Position numbers and translations under genes: made by a program
The notes under the pieces: model-generated
Databases searched by the model: none
What the model saw: the letters and a program-made list of their open reading frames with translations, nothing else
What the model was told of the DNA's origin: nothing
In this document: piece after piece, positions 8,440 through 15,897 of the stretch
How the letters are laid out: the number at the start of each line of letters is the position of its first letter
Position numbering within the stretch: the first letter of the stretch is position 1
Source of the DNA: Hondaea fermentalgiana
Taxonomy: Eukaryota; Sar; Bigyra; Thraustochytrida; Thraustochytriidae
DNA: 21,694 nucleotides
Direction of reading: 5' to 3'
Assembly: GCA_014084085.1 (NCBI GenBank)
Contig: NPFB01000015.1
Coordinates: 179,142-200,835 of the forward strand

Positions 8440-8829
8440 CTAGGCGCTCTTCGGAGCCTCTGGTGCGTCTGCGGACGCATCAGCAGGGGGCGGGCTTGGT
8501 TTTGCCTTGTTCTTGGCGCCCTTGGGCTGAATGGGTTCCATGTCCTTTACCTCGTTCACGAGATATACCGTCGACCCGCCGCAGAGCACCAGCATAATGG
8601 CGACATCAGATGCTGACATGCCCGAGCTGTTCTTTCTCGGCTTGGCGCCCGTAGCGTTCGCGCCTGAGCCAGCGCCTTGGGCCGCGGCCTCTGGCGCTGC
8701 AGCTGCATGCTTGGCCGCTTGGCCCTGTTGCACACGAGAGTCCGTCGCGAGCAGCCGGCCTCGGCCGCCCCGAGCGCCGGCACTGGCCAGGCGCGACGTC
8801 AGTACCGCGCGCCGCGCGAGCAGCATCAT
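8440..8829 (-). CDS. Small single-pass protein with probable mitochondrial presequence
   Basis: This 129-residue protein is not assigned to a family. Its start MMLLARRAVLTSRLASAGARGGRGRL is rich in Arg, Ala, Ser and Leu and lacks acidic residues, as in a mitochondrial targeting presequence. An Ala/Gln/Gly-rich linker follows, then one hydrophobic helix (DVAIMLVLCGGSTVYLV, about 74-90). A short conserved-looking segment (NEVKDMEPIQPKG) and a Pro/Ala/Lys-rich tail close the protein. The frame is open upstream to an in-frame ATG at 8919, but those 30 extra residues (with Cys, His and Glu) would spoil the presequence, so I chose ATG 8829; the adjacent ATG 8826 is equally possible. It ends in TAG. 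The layout suits an inner-membrane accessory subunit or assembly factor, which is inference. It is divergent from MBF1. Confidence 0.55.
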   Translation of the reverse strand: MMLLARRAVLTSRLASAGARGGRGRLLATDSRVQQGQAAKHAAAAPEAAAQGAGSGANATGAKPRKNSSGMSASDVAIMLVLCGGSTVYLVNEVKDMEPIQPKGAKNKAKPSPPPADASADAPEAPKSA

Positions 8830-9846
8830 TCTCTCCGGCCTCGCGGTCGCGCGCGCGCGTCCTGTCTCCGCGAAAAACTGGGCAATTCGAGACTGCAGGT
8901 TGCACATGTGTTGGCACAAGCAGTATCAGCGGCGGGGCAGTATCCTGGCAAAAGATGCCAGCCTGAGCGAGATGCTCTTTGGAGGCCAAAACCTGGCTGG
9001 CTTTTGCCGCAGGTTGCTGGCGATGTGCGATGAATATGACTGGATGGCGACGAGCGATGACCTGCCTCGGGAAGAAGCAGAGGGAAATTGTGGAGCTCGA
9101 AAGGCGCATAAATGACTGACCTCGAACATCATCCATGTTGGTTCCTGCACATCATCTCGAGGTCTGTGCAAGAAACGATGCGAACGTCTTCCAGTTGGCA
9201 GCAAGCCTGACAGGCAGGGGTGAGAAAGATCTCTCGACCCCAAGGTCAAATCTGAATGTCGATGGTCGCGTCGCGGCCGCTTCTTCGGACATGCACATCC
9301 GTCCCGCCTTTTCTCGACAACTTGCACTGCACTAGAAGTACGAGCAGCGCCCAAGACTTTCGAAGATCTGAACGGGGGGAAAGAGAGGCCTTGCGTCCGC
9401 ATTGCGAGTCTGCGTTGACGCGCCTTCTGCAGGAATCGCACGCAGGATGCGATCACTAATCGCGCCGTCCTCGACGAAGAAGTCAAGTGACGCTCGCGGA
9501 AGCACACGGCGCAGGGAGGGGCCCTTCCGCGAGTCTTTCGCGCGCACACCCTCCTTCGGAACCCTTGCAGCACCAACGCAGAACGTTCTGCTCATGTTGG
9601 CTCCCTGAAAGCAGCGAAGCGGGGAACAGACGCGGAACCGGGGACTCGCAGCGCGCCCCTCCCGAGCGTGGGCCGCATCATCGACGATCGAAGCAGAAGA
9701 AGCAGCAGCAGATCGCGAACGTCAAGCCGGAGAAGCCGTCGTTCGCGAAGGTCGCGTGCGCAGACTCGGGGCGGGACTCGCGGGCAGCGGAGCGGAGAGG
9801 CGCGGCGGGCGGAGAGGAGAGCAGGAGAGGAGAGGAGCGGGCGAAG
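8830..9846. other. Divergent intergenic region upstream of MBF1
   Basis: About 1 kb separates the small mitochondrial-type gene (-) from MBF1 (+) and should contain both promoters. The last 100 bases before the MBF1 ATG are a purine-rich GAGG/GGAG leader. An 87-codon ATG-started minus-strand frame (9332-9595) and several antisense frames exist, but none has a recognisable domain. Confidence 0.5.
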
Positions 9847-10371
9847 ATGGAGCACCAGGACTGGGCCGACGTGACGTGGTCGAAGGCGCCGAGCAAGGCG
9901 TCGGCCGCGCGGTCGGGCCTCCTCGACACGGAGAAGAAGGTCGGCGCCGGCGGCAACACGCAGGCCGCCGCCGGGCCCTCGCACGCGGCGCGCGTGGAGG
10001 AGGACTCGGAGAGCTTTGCAAATGCCAAGGTCTCGCTGGAGCTCAAGAAGCTGCTCCAGCAGGAGCGAACGAAGGCGGGGATGACCCAAAAGGAGCTCGC
10101 CACGGCCTGCAACCTCAAGGCGAACATTATTCAGGACTACGAGGCCGGCAAGGCCATCCCGAACTCGATGCTTCTCAAGAAGATTGAGCGCGCTCTCAAG
10201 CAGAAGAACCCTGCTTTTGTGGCTGGCACCTTTACCAAGGCGCAAAAGAAGGCTGTTGACAAGGCCAAGGCCAAGAAGGCCGCTGTTGCAAAGGCTGGTG
10301 CCGCAAAGGGCCCCCGCGCCGCGACCGCGGCAAATGCTAAGAACCAGGCACCAAAGAGCCGCCGCTTCTAA
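9847..10371 (+). CDS. MBF1: Multiprotein-bridging factor 1 (MBF1/EDF1 family)
   Basis: This is a 174-residue transcriptional co-activator that bridges TATA-binding protein and sequence-specific activators. The N-terminal MBF1 domain starts MEHQDWADVTWSK, matching the W-x-x-V-T-W/V pattern of the family. The C-terminal half has a Cro/C1-type helix-turn-helix (about 64-118) with signature elements GMTQKELATACN, IIQDYEAGKAIPN and LLKKIERAL. The frame is open further 5', but the MBF1 domain begins exactly at ATG 9847, and the upstream reading is Arg/Ser low complexity, so the short start is used. After the HTH there is an unusually Lys/Ala-rich tail of about 55 residues (KAKAKKAAVAKAGAAKG) ending SRRF. 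That is longer and more basic than the human EDF1 tail and probably binds nucleic acid. It ends in TAA and is convergent with the HAD phosphatase gene. Confidence 0.95.
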   Translation: MEHQDWADVTWSKAPSKASAARSGLLDTEKKVGAGGNTQAAAGPSHAARVEEDSESFANAKVSLELKKLLQQERTKAGMTQKELATACNLKANIIQDYEAGKAIPNSMLLKKIERALKQKNPAFVAGTFTKAQKKAVDKAKAKKAAVAKAGAAKGPRAATAANAKNQAPKSRRF

Positions 10372-10592
10372 TCTACTGTTTTCGATCTATTTCCCCCCTT
10401 TTCTTTTTTTGCTCTTTTGCTTCATTTACAGATAGGATAGTCTGGCCAACCTGGCGGGTAGAAACCCTCCATGTCAGGTAGACTTGGCCATCTCGTGGAG
10501 CTGCCTGGCTCGAAAAAGTTCTACGTAAATAGCGAAAAAAGATATGTTATCCTTACTCCTACTCGACTTCACGTTGTTGTGATCTATCTCGT
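10372..10592. other. Short convergent gap between MBF1 and the HAD phosphatase
   Basis: This 221-base gap holds both 3' ends. It begins with a T/C-rich tract (10378-10420), followed by a long imperfect hairpin (10443-10490) and an A-rich stretch (10514-10545). No coding frame is supported. Confidence 0.6.
10443..10490 (+). ncRNA. Candidate structured RNA: 48-base three-segment hairpin
   Basis: The outer arms TGGCCAA (10443-10449) and TTGGCCA (10484-10490) are perfectly complementary. Directly inside, CCTG (10450-10453) pairs with CAGG (10475-10478), leaving a five-base bulge on the 3' side. At the top, GGG (10456-10458) pairs with CCC (10465-10467) around a TAGAAA loop. That gives about 14 base pairs, 72 bases past the MBF1 stop. 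It could be a 3'-UTR element of MBF1, a transcription-end structure shared by two convergent genes, or a small RNA. It lacks a tRNA T-loop and histone-hairpin consensus. Confidence 0.35.
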
Positions 10593-11456
10593 CTAAATTT
10601 CCATGTCCAGAGCTGTTGCAAGGTCTGCGGCAACGTGCGTGGGCTTGACGTCGGTGCGCGACTCATACTCCTCGATCGGAGTGCACCCACTCAAAACGAG
10701 CAGACTCTTGGCCTGACCTTCGGCAAACTTGATGTCCGTGTCGAGGCGATCGCCGACCATGAGGGTCTCGCTGCCAGTAAAGTTGTACTTGTTGAGAATG
10801 TTCTCCATGAGGTGAGAATTAGGCTTGCCTGCCACGGTTGTGTGCTCGCCTTGAGGGTCATCTACGCTGTACTGAATGGCGTTCACGTTACATCCGTTGC
10901 CAGGCATGGACTTGCCCCCGACCTTATCACTGGGGTCCAAGCCGGTCGCGATAAGCTTGGCACCGGCCTGAATGTAGAGTGAGGCCAGGCAAAGCTTGCG
11001 AAACGAAAAGTTACGATCCCAGCCCACAACGACGGCGCTGACGCCTTCCTCGAGCTTGGCGTTCTCAAACTCTGCCTCATCCATGCCGGTCTTCGCATCG
11101 CTGGACACCTCGACGGTCTCCACGCCGACTGCCTTGAACTCCTCCATCAGACCGGGCTCACCAATAGCAAAGACCTTTTTGTGGCCACCGAGCTTGCATA
11201 ATTCCGCCGCAGCAGAGCCAGACGTGTTGATGTGCTCGACCTCAACGCCCTCAAACTTGAGTGCCTCAAACTTGTCCAGGTACGCCTGTCGCGACTTCGT
11301 CGAGTTGTTCGTCACAAACACGACGCGCTTCCCGGCGGCGCGCATCCGCGAGACCGCCTCCACGCTGCCGGCGATGGCCGTCGCGGAGTGCCATAGCACG
11401 CCGTCGCAGTCAAGCACGAAGTTCTTGTACACGTCGAGAAGCTTGCGCCCGCCCAT
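10593..11456 (-). CDS. Phosphoglycolate phosphatase / 4-nitrophenylphosphatase-like HAD enzyme
   Basis: This 287-residue protein is a HAD-superfamily phosphatase of the NagD/PGP type (class C2 cap), close to the usual length of about 300. All four HAD motifs are visible: nucleophile and general acid in VLDCDGVLW (D16, D18), motif II VTNNST (T49), motif III lysine in VAGKPNSH (K211), and motif IV VGDRLDTDI (D236, D241) for Mg2+. The cap lies between motifs II and III. Family members hydrolyse 2-phosphoglycolate, glycerol-3-phosphate or pyridoxal phosphate, and clear toxic side products of glycolysis or photorespiration. There is no targeting peptide: the start MGGRKLLDVYKNF leads straight into the fold, suggesting the cytosol. 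It ends in TAG. Substrate choice cannot be read. Confidence 0.9.
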   Translation of the reverse strand: MGGRKLLDVYKNFVLDCDGVLWHSATAIAGSVEAVSRMRAAGKRVVFVTNNSTKSRQAYLDKFEALKFEGVEVEHINTSGSAAAELCKLGGHKKVFAIGEPGLMEEFKAVGVETVEVSSDAKTGMDEAEFENAKLEEGVSAVVVGWDRNFSFRKLCLASLYIQAGAKLIATGLDPSDKVGGKSMPGNGCNVNAIQYSVDDPQGEHTTVAGKPNSHLMENILNKYNFTGSETLMVGDRLDTDIKFAEGQAKSLLVLSGCTPIEEYESRTDVKPTHVAADLATALDMEI

Positions 11457-11805
11457 GGTGCAGTGCTTGCCGCTGTCGATCGTGTTCTGCCTGCGTCTAA
11501 CTCTCGCCCTCCCTTTCTGTCTCCACGTCTGCCTTCCCGAAACCTAGCTTCGCGCAGACGGTGCGGCGGACGAGGTCAGCGGGGACGAGGCGGCGCGCGC
11601 TCTCCTTTTTCGCGAAGCAAGTTTGCTCTGCCGGAAGCGTTCAACTTTCTGCTTGGCTGTCAAACCAAAATTGTGGCGCGCTTAAGATTTGGTCGCCGAC
11701 GACGCGCCCCCGCACTTGTGATCCGGCCTTGCTGCCGGTCCGGATTTCGAGGACGGCCGTGCGAGCATGCACGTGCGCGCATCAACGTATGTCCTCACTG
11801 TCCAG

Positions 11806-11856
11806 CAGAGAGCGAGAGAGCGAGAGAGCGAGAAAGCGCGCACGCGAGAGCGAGAG
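11806..11856. repeat. GAGA/GAGC-rich simple repeat
   Basis: Repeated GAGAGC and GAGCGAGA units lie about 350 bases upstream of the HAD phosphatase start. The tract is purine-rich on the plus strand and has no coding value. Confidence 0.8.
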
Positions 11857-11892
11857 TCTGATGAGAGGCAGATAGCGGGTCGACTGATGGGG

Positions 11893-11914
11893 AGTCAGTC
11901 AGTCAGTCAGTCAG
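11893..11914. repeat. (AGTC)n microsatellite
   Basis: About five and a half tandem AGTC units. It is one of several tetranucleotide runs confined to the intergenic parts of this window. Confidence 0.9.
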
Positions 11915-12473
11915 CCAGGCGTGTTCCAGGAAAGCTGCTCAGCTCCCTGCAAATGCGCAAAAGAAGAAATTGTTCGTGGTGCGAATCAAGAATCGATCCT
12001 TAGTCATTCTTTTTTTTTTGTGTGAAGACACGAATGGATACGCGTATCTTGTGGAGAGAAATTGTGCCCTAAAGAATCTACCAAAGCAGTGCAGCAGCAA
12101 CTCAAAGATCTGTCTGCTATTTTCGCACGTATGCGAGCCGCGGAAACGCTTTGCTCAAATAGCAGGCATTGCGAGAAGTAGCAGAATGGCGAGACTCAAT
12201 TCACGAGCTCATCGTGGGCGATGCTAACAAAGAAAGAAGCCAGAAAAGTGAGCTCAAATTTGTTACAGCAGCAACACAAGTTGTGTGTCGGAAGAATCGA
12301 GTCTTCCTATGGTCTGGCAGTGCTTACTCTGCTTGATCATACAGCTCAATAGTAGATAGTGTGATAAAGAGTCGTACGCATGACAGGAAGCCGGTACACA
12401 TGGACGTGTCCGTCCAGAACTGACAGAATAAGAAGTATGGTTGCGTGAATGCAGTGTTGCGTATGCAACGAGA

Positions 12474-13253
12474 TCAAAGAAGGTACTTGTCCATGAGCTC
12501 CTTGCGTTTTCGCTCCACAATGACCTTTTCCATGGCTTTGGATGTGTCGAGATCTTTGCGCTGCTCCACAGACAAAAATGACAGCGACGAGTAGTGTGCT
12601 GTACGAAGCATGAGCTGCTCAAACGGCGAAGCACTAGCCTCCAACTTCTCTGCGGCCTCTGCGGCCTCCTGCTCGGCATTCGGCGGAATCGGCTCCTCTT
12701 CTGCGATGCGCTCGGCACGAATTTCGCTCTCCTCGCGGGCTTCAGCGTCCAAAAGTCCCATTGGATCGTCGCGTGTGTCATCAACAGAGTGGTAATAGGC
12801 AGGGGTGATGGTGCGCATGATATCGTCCCGCTTGCGTTTCTTCGAGACTGCAGGTTTGACCTCTGGTCGTGCGAGGAGCTCACGCACTTGTGGGAGCTCG
12901 CGTGCCGCGCCAAAGTATTTGTACGTTTTCCCAGAGGATGCATGATTCCTCAAATCAGGGCCTCCAAGTTTGAGAATCTGCCGTTCCCAGGCGAATCGTT
13001 CGCGCATGAGCTTATTGATCTCGTCGTTGAGTTCGCGCAGCCGATGTTCACCAAGCGACGCCATTTGTACTTGCGTGAGCTTTTGTGAGATCTCCCTCAT
13101 GACGGCGCGTCGAAAGCGGTGCGCGTCATCGAGGTTCTTGCACGACTCGGGGTTTTTCGAGCGATCCTTTTGATCCTGTCCGAGCCGCACTTGCTGCTGG
13201 AAGGACATCCACCTGTTCAGGGTGCCCATCTGGACGACCTTGCGGCGCGACAT
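12474..13253 (-). CDS. ISY1: Pre-mRNA splicing factor ISY1
   Basis: This 259-residue protein (human about 285) is a component of the NineTeen/Prp19-associated complex that helps position the catalytic spliceosome and affects splice-site fidelity. The family signature is clear: an N-terminal helix ending LNRW (12-15), then HRFRRAVMREISQKLTQVQ (45-63), LGEHRLRELNDEINKLMRER (67-86), LGGPDLR (96-102), KYFGAARELPQVREL (112-126) and ITPAYY (149-154). A basic KKRKR run (138-142) may be a nuclear signal. The C-terminal third is acidic, Glu/Ala-rich coiled coil. The N-terminus MSRRKVVQMGTLNRW differs from the usual MARNAEKA but aligns to the same point, so ATG 13253 is right. It ends in TGA. The gene is divergent from RCC1, with 807 bases between the starts. 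Confidence 0.95.
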   Translation of the reverse strand: MSRRKVVQMGTLNRWMSFQQQVRLGQDQKDRSKNPESCKNLDDAHRFRRAVMREISQKLTQVQMASLGEHRLRELNDEINKLMRERFAWERQILKLGGPDLRNHASSGKTYKYFGAARELPQVRELLARPEVKPAVSKKRKRDDIMRTITPAYYHSVDDTRDDPMGLLDAEAREESEIRAERIAEEEPIPPNAEQEAAEAAEKLEASASPFEQLMLRTAHYSSLSFLSVEQRKDLDTSKAMEKVIVERKRKELMDKYLL

Positions 13254-14060
13254 GGTCCTTGGATTTCTTGTTTTTCTACGGCTCTGCTCGCGCTCTGCGT
13301 GTGTTTGTGCGTGTCAACGAAGAAGGGAAAAGATAAAGGAGATGATCAGATCAGGACCACGCTCGGCGATTCACCCTTGGCCCCTTGCTTCGTACACTGC
13401 TGTTGCGTGTACTGCTTGCTGCGTATACTGCCGCTGCGTACGGCAAGCGGCGCGTGGGTGCGCCTTTTCTTTCCCTCCTTCCCGCTCGAGCAGTCCCGCC
13501 TCGCTGCGACGCAGCAACCAAGAAGACCGAGACGCCGGTGAGCTCCGCGCAGCCGTGCCGCGCCGCGCCTTTCCTCGTCGCCGCCGCCGCCCGCGTCGCT
13601 CGCCCGCGCCCGCGCCCGCGTTGCCTGCGCGCGTGGTCGTCGCGGTCGTAGTCGCTTTGCTTTCTCGCGTCTTGTCTCGACTCAGCCGGGCACGCCAAAG
13701 TGCGTTATGCGCGCCTTTCTGCACTTGCCCCGCCCGAAAGTCCACTTGCGACAAGGTCTTTGCCCGACTTGTCTCTCGGGGGGTACGCTGCGCACGTGCG
13801 CGCCGCTTGGCCAGAAAGGTAGGGTAAAGGCCGCGGAGGCGGCGGAAGATAGGCGGAAATAGTCGCGCAGTGCCCCCGCGCGCCTCTTTGGCCACAAGCA
13901 CAAGCAGAGCGGCAACGACGACGACGGCGAGAGCCTCGAGAGGGCTGCACTGCGAAGGCGGCCTCGGCAAGAGGGCTCGCTTGACCTCGCTCGTCTGCAG
14001 CGGCAGTAAGGCAGTGCAGCAGAGTTAAGACAGGGGCTCCCCTGACTGCGCGCGAGCACG
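13254..14060. other. Divergent promoter region of ISY1 and RCC1
   Basis: This GC-rich, CpG-rich stretch holds runs such as CGCCCG repeats (about 13600-13620). Long frames on both strands (plus 13222-13827, minus 13371-13970) are Arg/Ala low complexity, and I take them as composition artefacts. It should contain the promoters of both nuclear housekeeping genes. Confidence 0.55.
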
Positions 14061-15503
14061 ATGAAAAGGAAGCGCAACGACGAGCTCGAGGCCGAGTACG
14101 GGAGGCAAGTGGCGTGCCTCAACCGCACGTTCAGACAATGGGTGCACAACAACGACCAGGCAAACCCATGCGCGAACTGGGAAGAAGGCATGCTTGACTA
14201 CGTGTCGCACGCGCAGCTTCTCAAGGAAAAGTTTTGCACGCAGGGCACCGCATATGTGTTTGGCACAGGTGACTGCGGCCAGCTCGGCCTCGGACAGGAC
14301 GAGGACGACTCGATGGACAAGACCTTCTTGAAGCGTCCCGCGCCCATTCCCAAAATTCAGGACATGGACTTGTGCTGTGTTTCCGCTGGCGGCATGCACA
14401 ACCTCGCCATTGACGCAGCGGATGGCTCCGTCGTGAGCTGGGGCTGCTCGGACAATGAAACGCTTGGCCGCAAGACCACTGGAGATGAGGAAAACTTCCC
14501 GGGCATTGTTCGCTCTCTGCAAAACAAGATCTTTGCTGTTCAGGTTAGTGCTGGCGATGCACACTCGGCCGTCCTCGGTATGAACGGCGAAGTTTACATT
14601 TGGGGATGCTATCTTGACAAGGATGGCCGCAAGTGGTTTCGACGTGACTCAGGCGAGTCCTCGTTCCAGACGACGCAGCTCGAGCCTCTTGAGGTTCCCG
14701 AGGTGAGCGGCGCGGATCGCCACGGAGGTGCCACGCAAATCGCCTCGGGCGCCAACCACACTATGGTCCTCTGCGGCGACGGTACCGTCTTTGCCTGGGG
14801 CCTAGGAGAGGCTGGCCAGCTTGGCCGCCCCGTGGCCCCGCTCAAGGACGAAAAGCATATTTACCAAAAGGAAAAGGTGTACCAAGACCATCTCGTGCCG
14901 GCCAAGATGCTCTATAGCGAGAACTCTCCTGTCAACAACGCACGCTACGTGGGTGCAGGAAGCCATCACTCCTTCATCTTGCAGGCAGTTCGCAGCCGGG
15001 TTTTCGCGTGCGGCCTCAATCAGTACGGTCAGCTTGCGCTTTCCGACGAGAACAAGGAGGTTTCTATGCTTACGCGCGTCGAGGCGCTCGACAACAAGGG
15101 CATCTGTGCCATTCATGGTGGTGAGCATCACAGCATGGCAATTGGCCGTGACGGTTCCGTGTACACCTTTGGTCGCGCAGACAGCTGCGAGCTTGGCGTG
15201 CCATTGGACGCCAATCACCTCGATGGCGCTGGCTCATTCTCGAGCAAGCCTTGCAAGGTCAAGTTTGATCCGCCCGCTCGCGTTGTGTCGGGTTGCTGCG
15301 GAAGCCACATGTGCGCGGTCGTCACGGATGATCATCGCCTCTACACGTGGGGCTTCGGTGACATGGCTCAGCTTGGCAACGGCTCAGCAAAGGATCAGCC
15401 AACGCCAAAACTCGTTATCAAGTCAAAGGCCGACCCTTCTCCCTTTAAGGTTTCTTCCATCACTGCCGGAGGCCAGCATTCACTCTGCCTGTCTCTTTCG
15501 TGA
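14061..15503 (+). CDS. RCC1: RCC1, Ran guanine-nucleotide exchange factor
   Basis: This 480-residue protein is a seven-bladed RCC1 beta-propeller. The repeat signature (V/I-x-x-G-x-x-H-x) is visible seven times, at about 107-117, 162-172, 228-237, 297-307, 351-361, 408-421 and 467-478, each followed by a strand of the VYxWG type. Segments such as VFGTGDCGQLGLG, SAGGMHNLAI, WGCSDNETLGR and QVSAGDAHSAVL match RCC1 itself rather than the looser RCC1-repeat proteins, so it probably loads GTP onto Ran at chromatin. The N-terminal 60 residues replace the usual short basic tail. They start MKRKR (a likely nuclear signal or DNA contact) but continue as an unfamiliar helical segment with WVHNNDQANPCANWEEGM. 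The human protein is 421 residues; the extra length is in this N-terminus and in loops. It ends in TGA and is intronless. Confidence 0.92.
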   Translation: MKRKRNDELEAEYGRQVACLNRTFRQWVHNNDQANPCANWEEGMLDYVSHAQLLKEKFCTQGTAYVFGTGDCGQLGLGQDEDDSMDKTFLKRPAPIPKIQDMDLCCVSAGGMHNLAIDAADGSVVSWGCSDNETLGRKTTGDEENFPGIVRSLQNKIFAVQVSAGDAHSAVLGMNGEVYIWGCYLDKDGRKWFRRDSGESSFQTTQLEPLEVPEVSGADRHGGATQIASGANHTMVLCGDGTVFAWGLGEAGQLGRPVAPLKDEKHIYQKEKVYQDHLVPAKMLYSENSPVNNARYVGAGSHHSFILQAVRSRVFACGLNQYGQLALSDENKEVSMLTRVEALDNKGICAIHGGEHHSMAIGRDGSVYTFGRADSCELGVPLDANHLDGAGSFSSKPCKVKFDPPARVVSGCCGSHMCAVVTDDHRLYTWGFGDMAQLGNGSAKDQPTPKLVIKSKADPSPFKVSSITAGGQHSLCLSLS

Positions 15504-15897
15504 GATTGGCTTTTCCCTTTTCACCATAGCTTTTCTTCCTCGGAAAGCACGCAACAATATATCACGCTAGCACAATCACATTTTAGAACTCTGAGTGATT
15601 CTTGTAGATCCTGTAGGTCTCTCTTGGCGGGCGAGCCATTTTTGTGTATACCTAGGCTAGTAGCACAGAAAGTGAAACCCAAAAGAATAAAATGTTCACG
15701 GACTAGGCCAAGTACTAGCAGAGGGGATGGCTCGAATACATGCGTATTCTTAATTAAGTGCCTGGATTGAAGCCATGTATACACTACTAGCAGACAAGAA
15801 AGAAAAGGGGGGTGGAAGGACAACACGAAAATGAGAGAGATGCCGCAGTTTTCTGGCGTAGCTCGACGTATTGTCAAGTCGTACGATATGGTGTCTT
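15504..15897. other. Convergent 3' gap between RCC1 and the multi-pass protein
   Basis: AT-richer than its surroundings. It contains AATAAA at 15686-15691 (plus strand, about 180 bases after the RCC1 stop) and a short palindrome CTTAATTAAG (about 15748-15757). No gene is seen. Confidence 0.55.
15686..15691 (+). promoter_or_regulatory. Candidate polyadenylation signal AATAAA
   Basis: This is the plus-strand AATAAA in the RCC1 3' flank, about 180 bases after the stop codon. Use in this organism is not established. Confidence 0.3.

Larger units (their letters stand above)
11457..12473. other. 1-kb gap with microsatellites and coding-like scraps
   Basis: This lies upstream of the HAD phosphatase and downstream of ISY1 (both minus strand). 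It holds a GAGC/GAGA repeat (about 11806-11856), a (AGTC)n run (11893-11914) and a T10 run (12010-12019). On the plus strand, 12026-12300 has protein-like segments in two frames broken by stops, described as a finding. The part nearest 12473 is presumably the ISY1 3' UTR. Confidence 0.5.

Noticed and set aside
8606..9136. 176-codon ATG-started minus-strand frame overlapping the mitochondrial-type gene
   Set aside because: It crosses that gene in a different frame with Arg-rich low complexity. The 8440-8829 frame has a presequence and membrane helix and is preferred.
9332..9595. 87-codon ATG-started minus-strand frame upstream of MBF1
   Set aside because: It has no recognisable domain and overlaps an equally open plus-strand frame. 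It could be real, but nothing beyond openness supports it.
10434..10520. tRNA-like gene at the hairpin
   Set aside because: There is no T-loop GGTTCGA motif, no seven-base acceptor pairing with the right spacing, and no anticodon arm.
13222..13970. Long frames on both strands between ISY1 and RCC1
   Set aside because: Arg/Ala-rich translations in a CpG-rich promoter region, open on both strands at once, are typical of composition artefacts.
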